Below are positions 1 to 5,028 of a stretch of 5,028 bases of DNA, in pieces. This DNA comes from Flavobacteriaceae bacterium. Lineage in GTDB: Bacteria > Bacteroidota > Bacteroidia > Flavobacteriales > Flavobacteriaceae. The notes beneath the pieces were generated by a model. That model ran no database searches. It saw only the letters and a program-made list of their open reading frames with translations, and was not told the DNA's origin. The translations under genes and the position numbers were made by a program. Within the stretch, counting starts at the first letter, position 1, and each line of letters opens with the position of its first letter. The stretch covers positions 1 to 5,028 of the forward strand of contig JAURFJ010000088.1 of NCBI GenBank assembly GCA_030834365.1. Direction: 5' to 3'.

Positions 1-393
1 TAATCGCATGGCATTCCCTATGTCTGGAGTTGATCCCTCACCGCTTGCAATCTTAGAGCCAACAGACAAGCCATTGGGAGCTACGATGTAACGCTTTTCT
101 CCATCTTCAAACTGAGTCAAAGCAATAAATGCAGTTCTGTTTGGATCATACTCAATACTTAACACTTCAGCAGCACCCGCCTTGTTACGCTTAAAATCAA
201 TTAAACGGTAACGACGCTTATGACCTCCACCTCTGTGAGATACAGTCATTTTACCTGATGAGTTACGGCCTCCCGTTCTTCTGACCGGAGTAAGCAATGA
301 CTTCTCAGGCGTCGAGGTTGTAATGGCGTCAAAGCCATTGACCACCTTAAAGCGTTGTCCTGGAGTTATTGGTTTTAATTTTCTAACCGACAT
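1..393 (-). CDS. rplB: 50S ribosomal protein L2 (uL2), N-terminal part, cut by the window edge
   Basis: Large-subunit protein that binds 23S rRNA and is needed for subunit association and for the peptidyl-transferase region. The frame opens with ATG at 393-391 and stays open for 131 codons to base 1, roughly half of the usual length of about 275 residues. The visible part begins MSVRKLKPITPGQRF and carries the conserved GGRNSSGKMT (residues 41-50), the HRGGGHKRRYR block (53-63), DFKRNKAG (66-73), EYDPNR (81-86) and RYIVAPNGL (101-109), all typical of the L2 N-terminal RNA-binding (OB-fold) domain. The C-terminal domain, with the histidine region near the peptidyl-transferase centre, lies outside the window. 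The gene starts 9 nt after the rplW stop with no Shine-Dalgarno sequence in between, so it is probably co-transcribed. It is partial only because of the window limit; no defect is seen. Confidence 0.97.
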   Translation of the reverse strand, partial: MSVRKLKPITPGQRFKVVNGFDAITTSTPEKSLLTPVRRTGGRNSSGKMTVSHRGGGHKRRYRLIDFKRNKAGAAEVLSIEYDPNRTAFIALTQFEDGEKRYIVAPNGLSVGSKIASGEGSTPDIGNAMRL

Positions 394-402
394 CTGTTCG
401 TA

Positions 403-702
403 TTATAGATTACTGTAAAAATCAATGGCATCTCCTTCTGCCACATCAACAATAGCTTTCTTAATGGCATTGGTTTTACCATGTTGTATACCCGTTTTAG
501 TATAGCGTGTTTTACGCTCAGGACCATAATTCATGGTTCTTACTTTTTCAACGCGCACACCGTAAGCCTTTTCAACAGCCTCTTTAATCTGAAGCTTATT
601 GGCTTTAGGGTCAACGATAAATCCGTAACGGTTAAACAGCTCGCTGTCTGCCGTCATTTTTTCTGTAATAATTGGTTTTATCAATACACTCATGACCCCC
701 AT
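403..702 (-). CDS. rplW: 50S ribosomal protein L23 (uL23)
   Basis: Early-assembling large-subunit protein at the mouth of the peptide exit tunnel, where trigger factor and the signal recognition particle dock in bacteria. The 99-residue frame has the family N-terminus IKPIITEK (residues 8-15), where E14 aligns with the docking glutamate E18 of E. coli L23. It also has the AVEKAYGVRVEKVRTMNYG block (43-61), a basic loop and the C-terminal IDFYSNL. The start is ambiguous. ATG at 702 overlaps the rplD stop as TAATG and has an A-rich upstream context. ATG at 693 gives a 96-residue protein starting MSVLIKP, which matches homologous N-termini better but is preceded by a G-run. I give the longer frame; the difference is three residues. 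rplB follows 9 nt downstream. Confidence 0.96.
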   Translation of the reverse strand: MGVMSVLIKPIITEKMTADSELFNRYGFIVDPKANKLQIKEAVEKAYGVRVEKVRTMNYGPERKTRYTKTGIQHGKTNAIKKAIVDVAEGDAIDFYSNL

Positions 703-1331
703 TATTTGGTTAAACTCTCTTCAATTAAAGCAACTGCGGCCTCAGAAACTACAATATTTGATGCATTCATTATATTGTAAGTATTTAAATCTGAGGTAGT
801 TACAACTTTAGATTGCTCTAAATTTCGAGACGACAAATATACATTTTTGTTAGCGTCTGCCAACACGAAAAGCGACTTTTTATCTTGAATGCCCAATGAT
901 TCCAACAGACCAACAAAACTTTTGGTACGTGGCGAATCAAATTGAAAATCTTCAATAATGTGTAAAGCCTGACCTTGAGACTTCAAACTAAGGGCCGACT
1001 TTCGAGCTAGACGCTTTACATTTTTATTCAATTTTTGCTCGTAAGCGCGCGGACGTGGACCGAAAATACGACCCCCTCCTCTAAACACCGGAGACTTTAT
1101 TGAACCGGCACGAGCCGTACCCGTACCTTTTTGCTTTTTAAGCTTGCGGGTACTACCAGCGATCTCGGCGCGTTCTTTAGCCTTATGTGTTCCTTGACGT
1201 TGGTGTGCCAAATACTGCTTAACATCTAAATAAATAGCGTGTTCGTTTGGCTCAATTCCAAAAACAGCGTCAGAAAGGTTGACCTTTCTGCCTGTAGCTT
1301 TTCCGTTGCGATCTAAAACTTCTAGTTCCAT
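702..1331 (-). CDS. rplD: 50S ribosomal protein L4 (uL4)
   Basis: Large-subunit protein that binds 23S rRNA. Its long basic loop reaches the narrow part of the exit tunnel, and in E. coli it also represses its own S10 operon. The 209 residues fit the family length. Visible blocks are FGIEPNEHAIYLDVKQYL (24-41, typical of Bacteroidota), then the tunnel loop with RQGTHKAKERAEIAGSTRK (45-63), QKGTGTARAGSIKSP (67-81) and FRGGGRIFGPRPR (83-95), then ARKSALS (109-115) and the C-terminal fold with NVYLSSRNL (163-171) and LNTYNIMNA (182-190). Residue 72 is Thr where E. coli has Arg in GTGRAR. The ATG at 1331 shares a base with the rplC stop (TAATG), and its own stop meets rplW the same way, so translational coupling is likely. 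No Shine-Dalgarno is seen. Confidence 0.98.
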   Translation of the reverse strand: MELEVLDRNGKATGRKVNLSDAVFGIEPNEHAIYLDVKQYLAHQRQGTHKAKERAEIAGSTRKLKKQKGTGTARAGSIKSPVFRGGGRIFGPRPRAYEQKLNKNVKRLARKSALSLKSQGQALHIIEDFQFDSPRTKSFVGLLESLGIQDKKSLFVLADANKNVYLSSRNLEQSKVVTTSDLNTYNIMNASNIVVSEAAVALIEESLTK

Positions 1332-1948
1332 TATTTCTGCACTGTTACGTATGCGTTCTTGTGACCAGGAACACAGCCTTTTACTACAATAAGATTCTTT
1401 TCGGTATCGATCTTTACCACCTGAAGGTTTTCTACAGTAACCGTATCACCACCCATTCGGCCAGCCATACGAATACCTTTGAATACACGAGCAGGATAAG
1501 AGGCGGCTCCAATAGAACCAGGAGCTCTCAGCCTGTTGTGCTGACCGTGCGTAGACTGACCAACACCGGCAAAACCGTGACGTTTTACAACACCCTGAAA
1601 TCCTTTACCCTTAGAAGTGCCGATGACATCGACAAACTCCCCTTCGTTAAAAAGCGATACATCAAGTGTATCACCTAAGGCGTGTTCACCATTAAAATTC
1701 TGGAATTCGACGATCTTCTTCTTTGGAGAAGTTCCGGCTTTCTTTGCATGACCGATTTCGGCCTTAGTAGCACGTTTTTCTGCCTTGTCATCGAAACCCA
1801 GTTGAAGCGCATTATACCCATCAACCTCTTCGGTTCTGACTTGGGTAACCACGCATGGTCCAGCTTGTATGACGGTACAAGGAATGTTCTTTCCGTTCTC
1901 GTCAAAGATGCTGGTCATGCCGATTTTCTTTCCTATTAACCCAGACAT
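1331..1948 (-). CDS. rplC: 50S ribosomal protein L3 (uL3)
   Basis: One of the first proteins to bind 23S rRNA in 50S assembly; a long extension reaches toward the peptidyl-transferase centre. The 205-residue product starts MSGLIGKKIGMTSIF, the canonical L3 N-terminus, and ends in VTVQK. Conserved blocks are VIQAGPCVVTQVRT (26-39), GTSKGKGFQGVVKRHGF (110-126), THGQHNRLRAPGSIG (133-147), RVFKGIRMAGRMGG (154-167) and VTVENLQVVKID (170-181). Q131 lies near the position of the methylated glutamine of E. coli L3, but the local spacing to the following THG differs by one residue, so equivalence is not clear. The start is preceded by an AT-rich stretch with no Shine-Dalgarno sequence, and the gene lies downstream of the unusual 136-nt gap after rpsJ. 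Its stop overlaps the rplD start by one base. Confidence 0.98.
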   Translation of the reverse strand: MSGLIGKKIGMTSIFDENGKNIPCTVIQAGPCVVTQVRTEEVDGYNALQLGFDDKAEKRATKAEIGHAKKAGTSPKKKIVEFQNFNGEHALGDTLDVSLFNEGEFVDVIGTSKGKGFQGVVKRHGFAGVGQSTHGQHNRLRAPGSIGAASYPARVFKGIRMAGRMGGDTVTVENLQVVKIDTEKNLIVVKGCVPGHKNAYVTVQK

Positions 1949-1981
1949 TCTATTTATTGTTTTTAATTAATAACTCTTTTC

Positions 1982-2013
1982 AAAAAAATTGGGTCAAGAA
2001 AATAGCTGACCCA
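1982..2013 (-). terminator. Terminator-like hairpin with T-run before rplC (possible attenuator)
   Basis: On the minus strand TGGGTCA (2013-2007) pairs with TGACCCA (1996-1990) around a 10-nt loop. After one A come seven T's (1988-1982). The stem has four G:C pairs out of seven, which is modest, but the arrangement of stem plus T-run is that of a Rho-independent terminator. It is oriented to stop transcription coming from rpsJ before rplC. Complete termination here would separate rplC onward from the upstream promoter, so partial or conditional termination is more plausible. Function is inferred. Confidence 0.5.
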
Positions 2014-2035
2014 GATTCTTTTCTTTCACCGTTTT

Positions 2036-2055
2036 TCTTAAACCTTCGTTTAAGA
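2036..2055 (-). repeat. Inverted repeat, 8-bp arms, GAAG loop
   Basis: On the minus strand TCTTAAAC (2055-2048) pairs with GTTTAAGA (2043-2036) across the 4-nt loop GAAG. The stem is AT-rich and is followed by A's rather than T's on the transcribed strand, so it is not a terminator by itself. It sits between the post-rpsJ hairpin and the terminator-like hairpin. It may be part of a folded leader, or chance in AT-rich sequence. Confidence 0.35.
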
Positions 2056-2064
2056 CATGTAACA

Positions 2065-2082
2065 TTCGAGCAAATGCTCGAA
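2065..2082 (-). repeat. Perfect inverted repeat two bases after the rpsJ stop
   Basis: TTCGAGCA and TGCTCGAA are exact reverse complements separated by two bases, giving 7 stable pairs with a 4-nt ATTT loop in RNA. It begins two nucleotides after the rpsJ TAA. No T-run follows, so a simple intrinsic terminator is unlikely. It could protect a processed rpsJ 3' end, be a protein-binding element, or form the first stem of a larger leader fold. Confidence 0.45.
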
Positions 2083-2084
2083 CC

Positions 2085-2390
2085 TTATACCTTGATCTCT
2101 ACCTCAACTCCACTAGGAAGTTCGAGCTTCATAAGCGCATCAATGGTTTTTGATGACGAGCTATAGATATCGAGCAACCTTTTGTAAGAGCTCAACTGAA
2201 ACTGCTCACGCGATTTTTTATTAACGTGAGGAGATCTCAATACGGTGAAGATCTTCTTATTTGTTGGCAGTGGAATAGGACCTGTAACTACAGCCCCTGT
2301 AGTCTTCACTGTCTTAACGATTTTCTCGGCAGACTTGTCTACCAAGTTGTGATCGTATGATTTTAGTTTAATTCTAATCTTTTGACTCAT
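2085..2390 (-). CDS. rpsJ: 30S ribosomal protein S10 (uS10)
   Basis: Protein of the 30S head that in E. coli also pairs with NusB (as NusE) in transcription antitermination. The 101-residue product has the usual Bacteroidota length. It shows MSQKIRIKLKSYDH (1-14), the signature VTGPIPLPTNKKIFTVLRSPHVNKKSREQFQLSSYKR (35-71, a continuous conserved block) and LPSGVEVEIKV at the C-terminus. The loop inserted in the S10 fold, which reaches into the ribosome interior, lies within the signature region. It starts 18 nt after the fusA stop; the nearest GGAG is inside the last fusA codons, too far away to act as a normal Shine-Dalgarno. tuf, which sits between fusA and the S10 operon in E. coli-type layouts, is absent here. 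A 136-nt structured gap follows. Confidence 0.98.
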   Translation of the reverse strand: MSQKIRIKLKSYDHNLVDKSAEKIVKTVKTTGAVVTGPIPLPTNKKIFTVLRSPHVNKKSREQFQLSSYKRLLDIYSSSSKTIDALMKLELPSGVEVEIKV

Positions 2391-2408
2391 GGCCGTAAAA
2401 TAATTTCG

Positions 2409-4529
2409 TTAAACTCCTTTTGAAGCCTTAATGACCTCTTCAGAAATATTCGGAGGAGTTTCGGCGTAATGTGAAAATTCCATAGTTGAGGTAGCTCTAC
2501 CCGAAGAAAGTGTTCTCAGCGAAGTCACGTATCCGAACATTTCAGAAAGCGGAACTAGTGCCTTAACTACTTTAGAACCCGCTCTATCGTCCATATTTGT
2601 AACCTGACCGCGTCTGCGGTTCAAATCACCAACGATATCACCCATGTTCTCTTCAGGAGTTAACACCTCCAATTTCATAATCGGCTCAAGGATTACTGCT
2701 TTAGCAGCTCGAGCAGATTCCTTATAACCAAGCTTGGCAGCCAATTCGAATGACAACGCGTCTGAATCCACCGGGTGGAAAGATCCGTCCTTCAGCGTAA
2801 CTTTCATGCTATCCATCTCAAATCCGGCTAAAGGACCGTTTTTCATGGCCTCTCTAAAGCCCTTCTCAACAGATGGGATGTATTCTTTAGGAATATTACC
2901 TCCCTTAACCTCGTTGACAAACTCTAAGCCCACTTTGCCTTCGCTAGCAGGTTCTATGGCAAAAACGATGTCGGCAAATTTACCGCGACCACCTGTCTGC
3001 TTTTTGTATACCTCACGGTGATTGGCTTGGGCGGTTAGTGCCTCTTTGTATTCAACTTGAGGTTGACCTTGGTTTACTTCTACCTTAAACTCACGACGCA
3101 TACGGTCTACAATGATGTCTAAGTGAAGCTCACCCATTCCAGAAATAATGGTTTGACCCGAAGCTTCGTCTGTTTTCACCTGGAAAGTCGGATCTTCTTC
3201 AGCCAATTTAGCTAAAGCCATACCCATCTTATCTACATCAGCTTTGGTTTTAGGCTCAACTGCAATACCGATAACCGGTTCTGGGAACACCATGCTCTCA
3301 AGAACAATTGGATGCTTTTCATCAGATAGCGTATCACCCGTTTTAATGTCCTTAAATCCAACAGCAGCACCAATGTCTCCAGCAGAGATCGAATCGATCG
3401 CATTCTGCTTGTTCGAGTGCATTTGGTAGATGCGCGAGATACGTTCTTTGTTACCTGAACGGTTATTCAATACGTATGATCCAGCATTTAAAGTGCCTGA
3501 ATAAGCTCTAAAGAATGCGAGTCTTCCCACGAAAGGATCAGTGGCTATTTTAAAAGCAAGGGCTGCAAAAGGTTCTTTGGCATCCGGCTTACGTGAAACT
3601 TCTTTTTCGGTATCTGGATTCGTACCGACAATCGCTTCTTTATCAAGCGGAGAAGGCAGGTATCTGCAAACCGCATCTAGTAAGAATTGGACACCTTTAT
3701 TTTTGAATGATGAACCACAGATCATCGGAATAATACTCATATCCATAACTGCAGCTCTTAGAGCAGCGTGAACTTCTTCTTCTGTGATCGAATCTTCGTC
3801 TACGAAGAACTTCTCCATGAGCGAATCATCATATTCAGCAACGGCTTCGATAAGAGCAGCTCTATACTGCTTAACCTCATCTTGCATGTCAACAGGAATA
3901 TCCACCACATCGAAAGTAGATCCGAAATTATCGTCGTGCCATACAATGGCGCGGTTCTTAACCAGGTCAACTACCCCTTTAAAGTCAGCTTCATCACCTA
4001 TAGGAAGAACGATAGGAACAGCGTTTGACTTCAACATTTCTCGCACCTGATTGCACACGGCTAAAAAGTTGGCACCTTGGCGGTCCATCTTATTCACAAA
4101 GCCCATGCGCGGCACCTTATAATTATCTGCTAGTCTCCAATTCGTCTCAGACTGAGGTTCTACACCATCAACCGCACTAAACAAAAAGACCAATCCGTCA
4201 AGGACGCGAAGAGAACGGTTTACCTCAACGGTAAAATCAACGTGCCCGGGGGTGTCAATGATGTTGAAATGATACGACTTTGCATCGGCCATCGGCTGAC
4301 CGTTTTCGGTAGGAAACATCCAAGAACAAGTAGTGGCAGCCGAGGTGATCGTAATACCTCTTTCTTGCTCCTGCTCCATCCAGTCCATGGTAGCCGCTCC
4401 GTCGTGAACTTCTCCAATTTTATGGCTCACACCTGTGTAAAAAAGAATACGCTCTGTTGTCGTTGTCTTTCCAGCATCAATGTGCGCTGCAATTCCAATG
4501 TTACGAGTAAGTGATAAATCTCTTGACAT
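2409..4529 (-). CDS. fusA: Elongation factor G (EF-G), ribosomal translocase GTPase
   Basis: Cytosolic GTPase that drives tRNA-mRNA translocation and, with ribosome recycling factor, splits ribosomes. The product is 706 residues, the normal length. The GTPase motifs are complete: P-loop AHIDAGKT (15-22), switch I ending in RGIT (57-60), DTPGH (92-96), NKMD (146-149) and the GSSFKNKG G5 region (272-279). Domain II starts near 318. Domain III carries SGMGELHLD (463-471), part of the fusidic-acid pocket. The domain IV tip loops are QTGGRGKF (511-518) and SFHPVDSD (583-590), where H585 matches E. coli H583. Domain V follows from about 616. Intact switch regions and linkage to rpsG and rpsJ mark it as the main EF-G, not an EF-G2 paralogue. 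The ATG at 4529 is 8 nt after the rpsG stop, with no Shine-Dalgarno. Confidence 0.99.
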   Translation of the reverse strand: MSRDLSLTRNIGIAAHIDAGKTTTTERILFYTGVSHKIGEVHDGAATMDWMEQEQERGITITSAATTCSWMFPTENGQPMADAKSYHFNIIDTPGHVDFTVEVNRSLRVLDGLVFLFSAVDGVEPQSETNWRLADNYKVPRMGFVNKMDRQGANFLAVCNQVREMLKSNAVPIVLPIGDEADFKGVVDLVKNRAIVWHDDNFGSTFDVVDIPVDMQDEVKQYRAALIEAVAEYDDSLMEKFFVDEDSITEEEVHAALRAAVMDMSIIPMICGSSFKNKGVQFLLDAVCRYLPSPLDKEAIVGTNPDTEKEVSRKPDAKEPFAALAFKIATDPFVGRLAFFRAYSGTLNAGSYVLNNRSGNKERISRIYQMHSNKQNAIDSISAGDIGAAVGFKDIKTGDTLSDEKHPIVLESMVFPEPVIGIAVEPKTKADVDKMGMALAKLAEEDPTFQVKTDEASGQTIISGMGELHLDIIVDRMRREFKVEVNQGQPQVEYKEALTAQANHREVYKKQTGGRGKFADIVFAIEPASEGKVGLEFVNEVKGGNIPKEYIPSVEKGFREAMKNGPLAGFEMDSMKVTLKDGSFHPVDSDALSFELAAKLGYKESARAAKAVILEPIMKLEVLTPEENMGDIVGDLNRRRGQVTNMDDRAGSKVVKALVPLSEMFGYVTSLRTLSSGRATSTMEFSHYAETPPNISEEVIKASKGV

Positions 4530-4537
4530 GATTACAA

Positions 4538-5014
4538 TTAGAATCTAAAGTGTGAGAATGCCTTGTTTGCTTCGGCCATTTTATGCGTATCCATGCGCTT
4601 TTTAACTGCGGCACCTTCTTCTTTTGCTGCGGCAAGAATTTCACCTGCCAATTTTTGAGCCATAGATTTCTCGTTGCGCTTGCGTGAATAGCTGATAAGC
4701 CATTTCATGGCTGTTGAAATCTTGCGATCTGGACGAATAGGCATAGGAATCTGAAAGGTAGCACCACCAACACGACGGCTTCTCACTTCAACGTGAGGCA
4801 TCACGTTAGAAAGGGCATCTTTCCAAATTTCTAAGGCCGACTTCTCCTCGTCGGTTTTTTTCTCGTTTACGATATCAATAGCATCGTAAAAAATGCGAAA
4901 GGCAACTGATTTTTTGCCATCCCACATCATCATATTTACAAAACGTGTAACTAACTGATCACCAAATCGTGGATCTGGGAGCAACGGACGCTTCTTTGCT
5001 TGTCTTTTTCTCAT
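4538..5014 (-). CDS. rpsG: 30S ribosomal protein S7 (uS7)
   Basis: Primary binder of the 16S rRNA 3' domain that starts assembly of the 30S head and lines the exit site. In E. coli it also represses the str operon. The 158-residue product shows a basic N-terminus (MRKRQAKKRPLLPDP, 1-15), FVNMMMWDGKK (25-35), the beta-hairpin block VEVRSRRVGGATFQIP (75-90), PIRPDRK (92-98) and the C-terminal signature DTHKMAEANKAFSHFRF (142-158). The length and the N-terminal RKR match Bacteroidota S7. Only 14 nt lie upstream in the window, so the rpsL-rpsG junction, where E. coli S7 acts, cannot be judged. AAGAAG lies about 8 nt before the ATG and is a weak purine stretch at best. fusA follows after 8 nt. Confidence 0.98.
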   Translation of the reverse strand: MRKRQAKKRPLLPDPRFGDQLVTRFVNMMMWDGKKSVAFRIFYDAIDIVNEKKTDEEKSALEIWKDALSNVMPHVEVRSRRVGGATFQIPMPIRPDRKISTAMKWLISYSRKRNEKSMAQKLAGEILAAAKEEGAAVKKRMDTHKMAEANKAFSHFRF

Positions 5015-5028
5015 GATACTGCTTCTTT

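Larger units (their letters stand above)
1949..2084 (-). promoter_or_regulatory. 136-nt rpsJ-rplC intergenic region with three hairpins; candidate control region
   Basis: This is the only long non-coding gap in the window; the other junctions range from 1-nt overlaps to 18 nt. Read on the minus strand from the rpsJ stop it contains a perfect 8-bp-arm inverted repeat (2065-2082), a second 8-bp hairpin (2036-2055), a purine-rich linker, a terminator-like hairpin with a T-run (1982-2013) and about 33 nt of AT-rich sequence before the rplC ATG. I found no good match to the Bacteroidota promoter consensus TAnnTTTG on this strand. The structures are seen directly; a regulatory role, such as attenuation of rplC and downstream genes, is inferred. 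Confidence 0.5.

Noticed and set aside
481..780. Plus-strand 99-codon ORF antisense to rplW and the end of rplD
   Set aside because: It lies opposite highly conserved ribosomal-protein genes; the translation shows no recognisable domain, so it is a shadow frame.
1675..1905. Minus-strand alternate-frame ORF inside rplC, considered as evidence of a frameshift
   Set aside because: The rplC frame is intact and continuous from 1948 to 1331 with all expected motifs, so this is only an overlapping frame.
1981..1989. TTTTTTTG on the minus strand as a Bacteroidota -7 promoter element for rplC
   Set aside because: It differs from TAnnTTTG at the conserved A, has no TTG at a suitable distance upstream, and is better explained as the T-run of the terminator-like hairpin.
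2036..2055. Second hairpin as an intrinsic terminator
   Set aside because: On the transcribed strand it is followed by AAAA and not by T's, and the stem is AT-rich.
1957..2166. Plus-strand 69-codon ORF across the rpsJ-rplC gap
   Set aside because: Half of it is antisense to the conserved rpsJ 3' end and the rest runs through the hairpin region. The peptide resembles no family I know and there is no plus-strand context for it.
3768..4050. Pair of overlapping plus-strand ORFs opposite fusA
   Set aside because: Both are antisense to the conserved EF-G GTPase domain, have composition typical of reverse-frame reads and no start context; shadows.

Overview
The window is a stretch of the ribosomal-protein superoperon of a Bacteroidota bacterium, and every real gene is on the minus strand. 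In transcription order (right to left) it reads rpsG (S7), fusA (EF-G), rpsJ (S10), rplC (L3), rplD (L4), rplW (L23) and the first 131 codons of rplB (L2), which runs off the left edge. The protein sequences resemble Flavobacteriia/Flavobacteriales homologues as I remember them (158-aa S7, 101-aa S10, the L23 N-terminus around IKPIITEK). Two other traits fit the phylum: fusA is followed directly by rpsJ with no tuf between them, and none of the starts has a convincing Shine-Dalgarno sequence. Order-level placement is tentative because no search was run.

Layout: bases 5015-5028 are 14 nt upstream of rpsG, where rpsL would be expected beyond the edge. rpsG and fusA are 8 nt apart, and fusA and rpsJ are 18 nt apart. 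rplC/rplD and rplD/rplW each meet at a TAATG junction (1-nt overlap), and rplW and rplB are 9 nt apart. The one break in this packing is a 136-nt gap between rpsJ and rplC (1949-2084).

That gap holds three inverted repeats in a row. The last, reading toward rplC, is a hairpin followed by seven T's on the coding strand and looks like an intrinsic terminator or attenuator. A 23-codon minus-strand ORF starts at the edge of the first hairpin and stops inside the 3' arm of the terminator-like hairpin. This is the only part of the window not explained by ordinary conserved genes. It may be a control point splitting the str-like part (rpsG-fusA-rpsJ) from the S10-like part (rplC onward). That is inference from the sequence and has not been shown.

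Together the genes supply small-subunit head proteins (S7, S10), the translocase (EF-G) and large-subunit proteins (L3, L4, L23, L2) that act in early 50S assembly, the exit tunnel and the peptidyl-transferase region. All the coding frames are intact, and I saw no mobile element, CRISPR array, tRNA or rRNA. I do not see an undescribed multi-gene system here.
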